Source of the DNA: Metallyticus violacea
Taxonomy: Eukaryota; Arthropoda; Insecta; Mantodea; Metallyticidae
Direction of reading: 5' to 3'
Length of the DNA: 64,000 bases
Assembly: GCA_030762175.1 (NCBI GenBank)
Contig: CM060833.1
Location: 155,500,501 to 155,564,500, forward strand
Part shown: positions 11,032-23,437 of the stretch, piece after piece
Numbering within the stretch: the stretch's first letter is position 1
How the letters are laid out: the number at the start of each line of letters is the position of its first letter
Notes under the pieces: generated by a model
The model's database searches: none
What the model was told of the DNA's origin: nothing
What the model saw: the letters and a program-made list of their open reading frames with translations, nothing else
Position numbers and translations under genes: made by a program

Positions 11032-12329
11032 CGAGGGTAGGTCCATAAGTTTCCGGCCTCCCCGCAAAAATTATTGCCTTCATAAAATCCCTATATGGTA
11101 TCATATCTTATCTGTTAAGTAAATAATTGCAGCTGTCACTTCCACTCCGCTATGTTCAGTTGTTCAGATATAGTACATATATAAGGCTATGTTTTAAAGA
11201 TTGTGACATGTTCAAAATGGAATATCGACCTGTTTGTTATTAATTTATTCACAAAACAGCACTTACTCCAAATGAAATTAAACAGCGTTTGGACGGTGTA
11301 TATGGGGAAACATCCCCCTCATATTCTTCCGTAAAAGAATGGGCCAAACTTTTTTCGAATAGCTCGAGAAAGCATTGAAGAAGAGTGTACAGGTCAGCCC
11401 TTGGAGGTGCTTACTCCTGAAAACATCGATCTTGTGGAAGGAGAAATTATGAAAGACCGGCGGCTCAAAGTTACAGAAATGGCAACAAGATTGGGTCTTT
11501 CTTAAACAACAGTCCTTCCTTCGAACTATTCATGAACATTTAAACATGAATAAGGTTAATGCAAGATGGGTGTCAAGACTTCTTTCCTCAGTCCAAAAAC
11601 AATAACGAGTCATCTGTTGTCAGGCTTATTTGGAGCTCTGTTGTGGTAACGAGAGAGAGGTTCTGTAAACCATTGTTATAGGAGATGAAACTATGGTCCT
11701 CTACTATCATCCCTTGTCCAAAAGAGAATCATTTGAGTGACGTAAACCTGGAGAAGCATCGCCTCTAAAGTCTAAGGTCACTCAATCAACCCAGATCAAG
11801 GCCACAATCTTTTGCGAGTGAGAAGGAATGCTTTTCATTGACTTCAAGGAGAATAACACAAGAGTAAATGGGGAGTACTAATCTGGCCTACTGCACAGAC
11901 TGCGTGCTTCCATCAAAGAGAAAAGGCGAGGAAGCTGATTTGTGGTGTGCACCTTCTTCACGACAACGCGCCTGTGCACACAGCTCTTGTTGCAAAGGAA
12001 GCTGTGAAGAAATGTGGCCTCAAAGAGATAGACCATCCACCCTTTACCCCAGATCTAGCTCCCAATGATTATTTCCTCTTCTCAAAACTGAAGAAGGACC
12101 TTCGAGGAAGGAAATTTAAGTGTGGCGAAGAAATTATGAATGCTGTTTATGCCCGTTTTGCAGGCGAGATCTCTGACTATTTTTTTTGTGGGGGGAGATT
12201 GAAATGTTAATTGGAAGGTGTGAGAAGTGTATAGTAATAAAGGGTAACTATATTGAAAAGTGAAATAAAGTTTTAGTCTTTATTATATCTAGAAAATGAT
12301 TAGGGCGTAAACTTATGAATCTACCTTCG
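11032..12329 (+). mobile_element. Mariner family 1, copy 2, full length
   Basis: A complete 1.3-kb mariner element with terminal inverted repeats (CGAGGGTAGGTCCATAAG at the left, CTTATGAATCTACCTTCG at the right) and TA on each side (11030-11031, 12330-12331). The transposase starts at 11217 (MEYRPVCY, then a stop) and is broken by stops and frameshifts. The catalytic blocks survive: DETMV with the first Asp, HDNAPVHTALVAKEAV with the second, and FTPDLAPNDYF, where the third Asp sits at D34D spacing. The third residue is kept as NDYF where sister copies read SDYF. Confidence 0.92.
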
Positions 12330-14579
12330 TACATAACTTTTATCAGAAATGGGCAGTTATGCTGGAGTTATGAATCAATGGCGTGCTTTGCATGGATCCC
12401 TAAGCGGGTGTAATGGATAAAACGACTTTGTGTCGCGCACCGAAAGCTATTTGTTTCGTCCTGTCCTCATGATTTGTTTTCTTCATCTTAGAAATATCAG
12501 TACAGGACTCTACATAATCGATAATCGAAACAGGACTGTGTTGTGTTCCCAATAAGTGATGACGTAGTGGTGAAAGTAAGGAAAAAGTCTCGACACAGAC
12601 ACCAGGGCGACGGTTGCAGAGGATCATAAATAACGTTCTGGAGGCTGGGATGAAAACAGCGTAGGTGGAGCTGCTATCTGTCCTTCCGTTTCCTGTCCTA
12701 GCTGTACGTGTGTAATATCCGGACCCGTTGCCTGCCTGCATTCGCAAATTTAGTAGAATATTCTAAATGGATTTTCTCGCGAAATTGCAATCCGTGATGT
12801 GTAAATCTGAATGTTCCCGAAACTTTTGTACATCTCAACAATATTTCGAAAATTCAAAAAATTATGAAACTAAAAAGAACACGCAAAATGTTAAGTGCCA
12901 ATATAAACCTCAAAGATGATGAATAGAACCAGGTGTAATCAATCATTTCTGCAATATACATATGGGCATCGTAAATTTATTCCACACTTTCAACAATGCC
13001 CAACTTCCATTGGAATTCTGGTTTTTGCAGAAACGAGTATGAAACTTAAGTATGAGGCATTATTTAAGAGCTGCGCCAACCCCATATTTAATTACAATAA
13101 TTGTAGCAAATAATTTTATGTAAACTTCGTTATAACCATGAGTGTAGTGTCACTTTCCTGTACAAGTGTTGCGTTATTGTGTGCAAAATGTTATTTTCTT
13201 GCCAGGGCGCAGAAAGTTACCCTCAGTTATTGCAACAGTGCAATAGTTTATGTCCAATAGTGTATGAAAATAAATTGTGTCATCCTCCATAACGAAAAAC
13301 ATATTATTAACCCTCAAGACTCCTTCCCCTATGGTCACAGGACCGTAAAAGTATCCAGCAGCAGAGTCTCAACAGCCGTGGCAAAACTGTAAGACAGCGG
13401 TAACCATCGTTGGAGAGGAAGAAATTATTTACCCCTGAGATTACATCCAAAACCTATCAAATCAAATTTCCTTTTCCAAAATCTTTCCCTCCATCCATTC
13501 TGGTACATATATTTAATTAAAACACAGTTGTCTTATTTTTAAACACCGCTGCAAGTATGATTACAAATCTGACCTTTGTTCTTTTTTATCTACTACTTTT
13601 TAATATAGTTTCCTATTGCACCATGTTTGAAGCAAATGGTCATAATATCCTGAGCTCAGTACCCTTTGATTGATATCAGATAAGTTTTAACTCTGGAAGT
13701 ATGCTGGAAGAAAACGCTGAGAATATGACTATGGAAAAGTTACTTTGCAGAGCAGGGAAAGAATAAGAAGTATTTACAGTTTCTAACAGTGAGAAAACCA
13801 AACGTAATTTGCTGAACACGAGTAATATAGGTTTGAATTTGGAACAACAACAAATCGTAATAAAACAGTCATGACTTTAACATAGAATAGGCGTAAACCT
13901 TATTCAGCATTACATCATTGAGACTATTGTAAAACAATTGAAATAAGAAATACGAAACTTTGAACTTTTATGTTTAAAAAAATGTAAATCTTAAATCTTT
14001 GCCACTTTTATCACATAATATGCTATCTAATCATTAACAAACAAATACTGAAGTATGGGCGTATCATATAACCCCCCACATTAACAAGGAATAAAATAAT
14101 TTGTGTCTTAATTATATCAGAGTAATAAATTATGAGATAGTCTAAGTGGATTACTGGAATTTTATGACCCTCTTAGGCCAATGGGAGAGTACTGGAAATT
14201 AGACAAAAGACGAATGCGATCCTTACTATAACACGATTTATTTATATTTAAGTAATTTTCTCTTCCAAGTGCCGCCTTAAGTTCTGAAAATAATAATGAG
14301 TATTGGCAACCAACCCGATGGATTCTAATTTATCACTGCCCGATAATTGCACCAATTCTTTCACTTGTCCATTGTTTTTCCTTTTGTACCGCTAGTTTCG
14401 ATACGACTCCCAGTTAACATTTTGCGTCTTTGTGATCCCTCATTTCTCCGATTGACTGCCCTTTTTAACTTTTATCCCTTCTGTTTTTCTCCTGGGTTTC
14501 GTTACGTAATGTTCGTCACACCTACAAGGTTCTGTTGCATCAATAGGTTTTTATTTCCAGGCCTGTCCTGTATTTTAAC
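12330..14579. other. Unrecognised stretch
   Basis: No gene is recognised. A 115-residue minus-strand ORF at 12400-12747 lies in a slightly GC-richer block but has no recognisable domain and no splice context I can support. Confidence 0.45.
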
Positions 14580-14603
14580 AAAAAAAAAAAAAAAAAAAAA
14601 AAA
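14580..14603 (+). repeat. Poly(A) tract
   Basis: A run of A of more than 20 bases, followed by GAAAA. It could be the 3' end of a retroposed sequence. Confidence 0.8.
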
Positions 14604-15544
14604 GAAAACTAACCCTTTTGTCAGTTTATGTAATACCTAGGGATCTGACCCTTTGCCCTAACAATTTTAAAATTCTTAGCGACGGTCCTTCTTATATAAA
14701 GCTTATTACAAAATATATATAAAAAATGTACTCCAGGACCAAAACACAACACTTCCTAGTTTATGTCTAAAAACTTTGTAAACAAGTTGTTCTACTACTC
14801 AGGAAACACGCAAACTGACTTAACTATTAATATGCATACATATAAACTGTACAAATTGATTATTATAAGATTTATAATACATATAATTCATTATACTAAT
14901 ATCAATAATATAAAAAACGGAGGTTGAAACCATTTTATATTGTCTCAATTGGGTTATCAATACATGTCCTCTGCCGAGAAATTTTATAAGATTGGAACTG
15001 TAACCAAATATAATAGGTAATACAATAGGCTTCACGATAAACCTTTCAGCTGCATTCTTCCCGGGTCACTGGCAGTAAGATAGAAGGAGGCTCCGGGCCT
15101 AACAATTTAAAACTGCAGATCTAAAATTGTTTGCATTCCACCCTGATCGATCTCCTGGCTGTGAGTCAGAGGAAGAGAAGCGAAGTAAATTCAATTCGCC
15201 ACCAGTATGGCTCTCCCATTGATTTCAAGTGCATATAATCTTTCTGAGCCAATAGCCAACAAGCCTGCTCATTAAACCATACTTGCATGGCGGCATAATA
15301 ACGAGGAAGAAGAAAGACTAGTAGAGCAATCGAAAAGAAAAAAATGCGTGCAAGAATGGCATACTGTGACAATGCTAATACATACTATATTTTGTAGTGT
15401 GGTTCTCCTTAATTTAAAACATTGATTGCCTCTAATCATTAACGAAAATTGTGTAGCACTCTTAAACGAAGTAGAATCAGCTGCATTGTGAACATTGTTC
15501 CCAAGGACCTAAATATACATCTTCTGTGCATTCAGTGAGGTATG
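14604..15544. other. Unrecognised stretch
   Basis: No gene or repeat family is recognised. Confidence 0.5.
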
Positions 15545-15680
15545 ACTGACAGACTGGAGTGGCTTAGTACGCTTTAGACTCAATTTCGGGAGGTCTCAGA
15601 TTTAAGTCCTCCTGACCTTAGGGTTTTATTCATGTTTCCCCTGGTTGCTTAGTCGAATACTGGTGTGGATATTTACTTTT
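15545..15680 (+). mobile_element. Possible fourth tRNA-derived SINE remnant
   Basis: A decayed tRNA-like head (AGTGGCTTAGTACG as box A, AGATTTAAGTCCTCC as box B) is followed by a body with CCCTGGTTGCTTAGTCGAAT. It is unlike SINE-A, -B or -C. There is a single copy and weak evidence. Confidence 0.35.
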
Positions 15681-16981
15681 ACAATTTTTCCGTTCTCCCA
15701 TTTATATCATTTCATTTATTGATTCCGTTTTAAGGTCGAAAGTATCAAGGACAGGTGGACTGGTGCGGTGTAACGGTGGCTTGCCTCATCTCCGCCGATT
15801 TTTCTTGTTAGAGTACAATTTTCACTGCCATAATTGAGCATGAGAATGGACGTCGTCTTGTAAAACTTAATTTGCCTACATCTTCTAGTTTTATCTTTCA
15901 GTGTATGTCGAATGTGTCACATATTCTACCAAACTTATTAATTCTTATACTCATTCAATTCTTCAATGAGATATACTATATCCTAAACAACTATCATCTT
16001 GATCTAGAATCTGTCCCATTTACAACAGATTTATTTCTTAAGTTGTGTTTTTATAAAAATTCCATAATTCTTGTTATTGTTATTTAATTTTATTATATTG
16101 TGCAATGGATACATCTAATTTGTTGACTCCAATTTCAAGTTGTATTCGGTCTCCCAAACAATACCTAATCGTCTGAAAATAAAACAGTATTTAAAATTGC
16201 ATTTCATACTTTAAAATGTTTAGTTTAACTATCTTGCCATTGCACATATCTTTCTAGCGGGGTTATTTTTATAATTTAAAATACCAGATGGAATTTATTT
16301 TCTTTTCAAAACAGCAATTTTTATGGATTATTGCATGTAACCAAATAAAATTACACAGTTAGATTTTGTTTTCAAAAGTTCGTTATTCATTATATCTTTC
16401 CTGAGCTAAAATATTTCAAATATTCAATTTGAAGTTTTGTTGTAAATGACAAAGTGCAGTGTTGAACTTTACTGGCAGATAGGAAGGAGGAAGAGGGAGT
16501 AGGTCAGTTTTTAATGAAAGTGAGACAGCTGAGATCGGAAGAAGCAGACAACGGTCAAAATTTGTACTTTTCTCTTTTCTGTTTTTATCTACTTTATATA
16601 CATTTTTGTGAATTTATTTATTTTATTGTAGATAACTGTTTTTTCTCAAGAGTTAAACAATGATTTGTGTATTTCCTATTTCCTAGTGTATTGGGAAAGC
16701 ACGTACGGTCCTAGGACAAGTGCAAAATGGATAAGCTAGATTTGTAACAAATGTATTTTGTAAATAAATACTCTACTTCTACTAATAATAATAATAAAAT
16801 TACGTTTATTAAGGAATTTACTCCGCTATGTATTCTATTCGTCTACTTTCATTTTCCTCCTCTTTTGCTTGCTTTCTGAGTTTCACCGCGTCATAATTTT
16901 TAATCTTTATATGTGGCCATGATCTTATTTTTTCAGTCAATTTACTACTAAGCTTTTAAAAGTATATCGTAGAGTGTTAAA

Positions 16982-16982
<1 letters not shown>
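15681..16982. other. Unrecognised AT-rich stretch
   Basis: No gene or repeat is recognised. Confidence 0.5.

Positions 16983-17013
<31 letters not shown>
16983..17013. repeat. (TA)n microsatellite
   Basis: About 15 TA units. Confidence 0.95.
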
Positions 17014-17015
<2 letters not shown>

Positions 17016-17457
17016 TAAAGTGTTTCTTACTTTTTATTTCATAAAGGCTCCCAAAAAGTCAGCTTTTTTTTTTTGGCTTATCTAATATGCAATTTTCGCT
17101 TCAATAAGTAGTATATTTTGAAGCAATAAGCTACAACAGATCCATGTCCCAGTAGAACGATTACAGCCCAGAATGACATTTTTATAATAAGCTGTTTTCT
17201 CCTTGATCTTCAACAGCATTCATTAAACTCAAACTAATTATAATGCACTAAATATTTTCATTTACTATCAACAGTTGAGACACGACTATAGTATAGCATT
17301 TTCAACTGCATTGAGTCTTATTGGATATAATTTTTCGCGTCATCTAGCAAATATTTTACCAAAATTATCCAAAAGTGACATTCATTTGTTTGGTTCTCAC
17401 TCATGATCGTAAAGGCAGGGCAATATTTAACATTGGTAATATGTAAAAATACAGACG

Positions 17458-17514
<57 letters not shown>

Positions 17515-17518
17515 ACAT
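17458..17518. repeat. (GC)n(CA)n microsatellite
   Basis: A GCGCGC start passes into a CA run of more than 20 units. The Cys-Val ORF across it on the minus strand is a translation of the repeat. Confidence 0.95.
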
Positions 17519-18525
17519 TTTTATAAATCAAGAACACGAAATGTAAATTGTGCCGTTAACGGGTGAAAGAGCAAATCAAATGAGTACAACATTTTTTGTA
17601 ATTTAAAAATCTTAACATGCTTAAAATTACTCACCAAAGACATTAAATTTTTCCTGCGAGACAGGCGTTGCAGTAGTTGAACTAATTTGGTTATTTGCTC
17701 TCGTATTCTAAAACTTCCAGTTTCACGCCGGCTCCAGTGGCTCAGGCAATTGCTCCTAAGTCTACATAATTCATCTAGGAAGAAGTCCTGGCTGCAAAAT
17801 GCAATGGCTACCCGTGTATGAGTCCGTTTCATTCCTCCCAGGTGCATAACGTTCCAAAACACTAGGCAAATTGCCTATGCTACGAGCCCCCAAACAGGTG
17901 CTAAGAAATATTTATTGATATGCACCTGCATAGTTAAGGAAATAACGTTGATTTTCCGATTATCATAGTTGCTGTTCTGGGCTTTAAATATCATAAATTT
18001 GCTTTAGTTTCCGAATAAGTAGCTTTCAAGAGACCCATAAATAAATTACTTATCGTACATGTTCATTTGACCCAGTGAAATTGGGATGCTTGTATAATTC
18101 GCGATTGCAGGGGAAAGCTAAAGCTCAACTATTCCTAACATTTAGCGAAGGAATTCTCTGCAACATAATGTCCAGTAGTTAAACATCTCTGATGGTTAAA
18201 ATTATATTTAATGTTTTAATAACTAAGAGAAGTGGTACCTTATAATATGATGAATTCGTTCGCTTCTTTATATAAAACCACCTGGCAATGCTGCACACCC
18301 GTAACACATCTACGTTAGAGAAGTTGCTGAACAATCTCTAAAGAACATAATTGGCAGGAGGAAAAGGAAATATAGGACTTTGCATTACCTTGTATTAAAA
18401 TTTACTTTTAATTTATAACTAATTAATCATTTTGTAAAAAATTCTAATTTTTTTGACAAAAGCTTGTTCTTTTCTTGCACTTCACAAAAGAATGATTTTA
18501 AAACGGTGTAATTACAGATGGAAAT
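17519..18525. other. Unrecognised stretch
   Basis: The 113-residue minus-strand ORF at 17521-17862 has no recognisable domain. Nothing else is recognised. Confidence 0.45.
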
Positions 18526-18825
18526 TTTTTTTTTTTTTTGAGTAGTGTTTAACGTTTTCACTACTGAGGCACCACAGGCGGTGGACACTGATGATACATG
18601 AGATGAAATGATATATTGGGAAAGGATATTTTTTTTTTTTTTTTTTTTAAGGAAGGAAGCGTTCCAGGCCTAAGTTTAGGTACCTCCCCGGCATTTGCCA
18701 GTTATGAAGACTGAGGAAAACCTGGAAAAAACCCCAGTCAGGGAGGATGGTCCTGGCGGGATTCGAACCGCAGACCTCCCGCTCACGAGTCCGTGCCTTA
18801 ACGACCTCGGCCACCCGTGGCGGTA
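18526..18825 (-). mobile_element. SINE-A copy 3
   Basis: Full-length SINE-A on the minus strand with a long A-rich internal tract. It is flanked by a target-site duplication of about 9 bp, AGATGGAAA (from 18517 and again from 18825). Confidence 0.93.
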
Positions 18826-20440
18826 GATGGAAAAATGCCAATATACATTAAAGGAAAACAAAGATAAAGAAAAATTAAATTATTTTGAATTCCCATTCCA
18901 AAATATTATAAATTCTATATATTAAGTATTTTATGATCCTAAATGCTGTAGGTCTCTGTAAAAAAGCATTTATGAGTCAAAAACATCTCAAAGCTATATA
19001 TCTTTGCATTACTTCTACTATTATTACTGAAATGTTTAGATTCTTGTCTCGTTTTATGATTATAGCGCAGAAAATAAAATGAAACAAAAGCAAAAGTTGA
19101 TAAAATTATGTAAAGGAAATTAAATTTTCGCTTATATATAAAAACAAGATCTAGATTTATATAAACATATATTAAGGTAGTTTGTGAAATGTATCTTTGA
19201 AATCACTGAATATATTCTTTTATGTTGTATATCGTAATTATATTATTTTTAAAACATGTAAAATATGTTTTCTTATCTTGTAGACTGGTTTGCTAGATTT
19301 GGGAAATCCTGAAGTGAAAAACCGCTTTTGTACTTTTTAAGGGTGTTGCTATTTGCCCATATAAAAGTAATGATCGATATAAGCAGAGACTACATTTTGA
19401 GTGATGTTACAGATAATAATACTCCTTTATGTCAAATTTAATAAACAATTAAAATGAATACGACTAAAATACTGGGTTTGATGATTCCTTTTTACAACTT
19501 TTCATGTAGACTGTATATGTTAAGATTAAACTGAAATTATTCAAATTACCATACTGTCTACTTAACATATATTTTCAGGATTTTTACACATTTATCGCTA
19601 CACTTATTACTTCCAAGAAGTTTTTTTTTTTTTTCATTCTCTATATTTTAGTTTTACTTAAACTTTTGACAACATAAATTGTCAACTTTTCAAGTCAGCA
19701 CTGTGTCTTATTGAAGTCATTTGGTTTGCTGATTGTCGACTTTCTTTGATAACGTTGGACAACCTTCAGCGGAATAGCAAGAACAAACCAATTTATCTAT
19801 TGCCAATTTAGAACTACAGATGGACTCTAGAAATCTGGGCATATGAAAATAGTCATAGATAACAAACCTCAGATAGTCCTAGCATAACATTTCAAAATGT
19901 TTCTTCAAATGTTCAGAAAATTTAAACAAGTATGGAGGTTGGGCTTAAAGGCAGGCAAGTTTTAGGATGTTGCACTAACAAGCAGGTAATACAGAGAAAA
20001 TCATTGTTTTTAGAGTTATTTCATGCATTTTGAGCGCTTCTTTCAATGAGCCTAGAATTTCGAGATATGATTGTTTCGAGATGATGTTATAGCCTAAGGG
20101 AGGATTTTTTTCAGGCGTTTGTTGTCCCATTCAGACCTCCTAAACGAATTAATGGTGAAAGAACTAAGTTCGGGACTATATACGCACTCACTTTCAAGAC
20201 AAGTGGAATATTCGATGAGTTCGATTTCTTTAAGAATTTGTGCTTTTTATTTCTTTTTAACATTACTTTTATAAACTTGCTTTATAATATTTGCACACAT
20301 TTAAATTTCATTCAAATGTAATGCAAAGACGTTATCTTACACTTATTCCCTGCCTACTGTAACCTATTAACTTCCATACACCGGCCAACTAAAGGCTAGT
20401 TCTAAACAAGTTGGTTTTTCAACTTCTAGAAATCTTGGTG
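18826..20440. other. Unrecognised AT-rich stretch
   Basis: No gene or repeat is recognised. Confidence 0.5.
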
Positions 20441-20727
20441 TTTTTTTTGAATGGTGTTTAACGCCCGTTTTTACTACTGAGGAACCACAGGTGGTGAACA
20501 CTGGTGATACATGAAATGAAATTATATATTGGGAAAGGATTTTTTTAAAGAAGGAAACGTTCCAGGCCTAAGTTTAGGGTACCTCCCAGGCATTTGCCAT
20601 TTATGAAACCTGAGGAAAACCTGGGAAAAGAAAAAATCGCCCAAGGAGGACATTACTGGTGGATTCGAACCCCAGACCTCCCGCTCACGAGTCCGCGTCT
20701 TAATGACCTCGGCCACCCCATGGCAGT
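20441..20727 (-). mobile_element. SINE-A copy 4
   Basis: Full-length SINE-A on the minus strand. Flanks repeat TAGAAATCTTG plus a near-identical GTG/TTG end (20427-20440 and 20727-20740), a 14-bp target-site duplication with one mismatch. Confidence 0.93.
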
Positions 20728-20741
20728 AGAAATCTTGTTGA

Positions 20742-21114
20742 AATAATAATCATATTCAAACGTCTTTTTAATTTTATGTTGTTGTTGCATTCTGTGCAAG
20801 AGTAAGAAAATGATGAAATATTTTACTGCGTGCTCACTTTTATTCCGCTTTTTGCAAGCAAAAAGAGAACAACAAGCAAATGTTTTTTGTTTTAGAAATA
20901 GTATTATCTATACATGGTGCAAGTAGGATGAATAATATTATTTAAAACGGATGGTAAAATGAGTGGAAATAGAAGTTGTCGACCACAAATTCCATATCTA
21001 ATTGTTAGACATCATCTAAAATGGGGCTGAGTTTCAAATAGTTGAGTTGGCAACAGCTATATACACAAAGGCAATGTACTTCCATAAATAAACATTTCTC
21101 CGTGGTTTTATATA
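20742..21114. other. Unrecognised stretch
   Basis: No gene or repeat is recognised. Confidence 0.5.
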
Positions 21115-21766
21115 GATATTGCCGTAAGACCGGCCGGAAACATGTTCAGAAAACAACATTCAAGAATACGTCATAGACGGTGAATTGAAATACAGGCACC
21201 GATCGACCTGGCAGCGGAGACTTAAAACACCACGTGAACGGACATTATTTATAACTAAAGTGTAATAATACTTCAATTTCACTTACAAATCATTCCAATA
21301 ATCAGATTTTCTCATAAATATTAAAATTTAAGGAGTTGGCATTGATTGCTATTAATTTATAAATCAACAAATAGAGTGTTAGAATTTCAAAAACCGCCAC
21401 GGATGGCCGAGGTCGTTAAGGCGCGGACTCGTGACCGGGAGGTCTGGGGTTTGAATCCCACCAGGACGTCCTCCCTGAGTGAGGTTTTTTCCAAGTTTTC
21501 CTCAGTCCTCATAAATGGCAAATGCTAGGGAGGTACCGTAAACTTAGGCCTGGAACGTTTCCTTCCTTAAAAAAATCCTTTCCCAATATATCATTTCATT
21601 TCATGTATCATCAGTGCCCACCGCCTGTGGTGCCTCAGTAGTAAAAACGGGTGTTAAACACTACTTAAAAAAAAAATTCAAAATAACTTCGCACATGTCC
21701 ACCTAATTTAATTGCAGACGTTATTTATAACAAACTTTAGCACCGAAGCTTTAATGTTTGAGTTTT
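21115..21766 (+). repeat. Dispersed repeat J, copy 1
   Basis: This segment, without the SINE-A inside it, matches the reverse complement of 24842-25488. Shared blocks include ATATTGCCGTAAGAC, TTCAAGAATACG, TGAATTGAAATACAGGCAC, ACACCACGTGA and TTATAAATCAACAAATAGAG. The match stops at GAAGC near 21762. It has no coding capacity. The nature of the repeat is unknown. Confidence 0.85.
21393..21674 (+). mobile_element. SINE-A copy 5
   Basis: Full-length SINE-A on the plus strand inside repeat J copy 1. The head reads GGCCGAGGTCGTTAAGGCGC (box A region). It is flanked by an AATTTCAAAA-type duplication. Repeat J copy 2 has the uninterrupted sequence at the same point. Confidence 0.95.
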
Positions 21767-22428
21767 GCATAATGTGTTCAATATTTTTTCCATAAACAAA
21801 GTAATTGAGCTCGGTAGAGTTAAGTTACATCGACGATGATATAAATCTTTTTTACTTTCGCTATTTGGCAACCCTGCGATATCTTCCTCAGACGCAGAAA
21901 GACTGGGTCAGCTTGCTATGAGTCCCAAGGGACAAAAACTCGATAAGAATGGCCGCAAGAACCTCGATCGAACCGAAAAAGGAAAATTTAATTCCGTCTG
22001 GTCATGAAAGGAGAATCTATAATGAAAGTTTCCTAAGAAGCCTTTATGTAACGAAACTGTTCTGCATGCGGCAACTTTTGTTTATTTTCCGACTTTCATA
22101 CTGAACACGCTCTATTTGCTCTGCAAAATGATCAAAGTTTGGTGTAAACTAACACGATATTTTTTTTGAAGGGATGTTATTGAAACTTCATAACAGAAGT
22201 TGTACACATTTAACTCTATCAATAGACATCAAAAGTAGAGAGTGTAGGATATTGAATAAATATCTGAATACATATTAAATGTAAGTTATATATTTATATT
22301 GCCAAAATTCTTCCTAAAATCTAAGTAATAGATATAGAAAAGGGTAAGCAAATAATAATAATTATACTATTTCAACATGATTTGCATTAAAAAAAACTAT
22401 CCATCTAATTATTATCTCGAATTGTAAA
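21767..22428. other. Unrecognised AT-rich stretch
   Basis: No gene or repeat is recognised. Confidence 0.5.
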
Positions 22429-22722
22429 GTCGGTCATGGTGGTGTAGTGGTAACCATACTTGCCTTCTAAACTCAAGATCGTGGGTTCGATCCCTGCCAG
22501 GACCGATGGGTATTTTCGGGCGTAAAAAATCCTAAGTATGGCTTCCTTCGGAAGGAAAGTAAAGCCGTGGGTCCCGTGTCGTACATTTACGGCACGATAA
22601 AGAACCTCAAGGCTAAAAGAAGAGGCCTCTGAGCAAAATTTGTCGGCCGTTTCACGCCCTGATTTGAATGGGACACTGATGACCTGAGATGTTAAAGAGC
22701 ATCTGGAAATAAATCAAACCAA
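22429..22722 (+). mobile_element. SINE-B copy 4
   Basis: Full-length SINE-B on the plus strand with box A GGTGTAGTGGTAACC and box B GGTTCGATCCC. The tail is GGAAATAAATCAAACC. Confidence 0.93.
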
Positions 22723-23056
22723 AACAAACCAAAAGAACTATAAAAACAATTACCGCCTCTAAAAAGTAACATATTATCTCGTCTATGTAGCCCATTTAAC
22801 AATTTACGTGCATGCTCTATAAATATTTTTAAATTTTAATTTCGTCTTATAATGTTCTCTGTCTTTAAATTTTTATTATTTTCAGGGTTTGTTCAGTTTT
22901 AAATTCACTGGTAGTCATTTGTTCCATACGAAAACTTAAATTACGCATACGACCAACATTAATTAACCACTTTGCATATGGACAATTGCGATCAATTCAT
23001 TTTAAGGGGAAATTTTTGATCCAGAGTGTCGGCAGTCTTTGTGTTGTTTACATGTT

Positions 23057-23061
<5 letters not shown>
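22723..23061. other. Unrecognised AT-rich stretch
   Basis: No gene or repeat is recognised. Confidence 0.5.

Positions 23062-23113
<52 letters not shown>
23062..23113. repeat. (CT)n microsatellite
   Basis: About 25 CT units. Confidence 0.95.
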
Positions 23114-23116
<3 letters not shown>

Positions 23117-23437
23117 AGCATTAAAATTACAATATAATATTCTCTAAAAAATATATTCCATAAAATCGCTTTATTATTTTATAAAATGCAATGTTTAAAA
23201 ATGCCCGGATTTCTCAATTTTTGTCCGGAAATCATTTCCAGTCATTTGCTTGTTTAACTTTTTTCCCCATAGATCTGAACAGCAACAAAATAATAATACA
23301 ATGTACTTAACCCTTACAAATATTATAACCAAAACAACTTGTATAAGTAAAACAATTGAAATGCTTCTGAAATCAACAATTCAATTTTAATTCTAAAAAA
23401 ATATGAAAAACTATGGACCATTGAAATATGAGCTTTA

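Noticed and set aside
12400..12747. 115-residue minus-strand ORF
   Set aside because: No domain, no splice sites or codon pattern that I can support, and the composition is only slightly different from the flanks.
16532..16542. AGATCGGAAGA, the start of a common sequencing adapter
   Set aside because: Only 11 bases match and the continuation diverges; most likely chance rather than adapter contamination.
17318..17518. Cys/Val-repeat ORF
   Set aside because: Translation of a (CA)n/(GC)n microsatellite.
18580..18620. CTGATGA ... GAAA, resembling a hammerhead ribozyme core, repeated in every SINE-A
   Set aside because: The bases between CTGATGA and GAAA do not form stem II, and no stem I/III partners were seen. 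It is just a conserved SINE-A block, present on the strand opposite to the SINE transcript.
23062..23113. Short-period repeats as CRISPR-like arrays
   Set aside because: Simple microsatellites without spacers, in a eukaryotic context.
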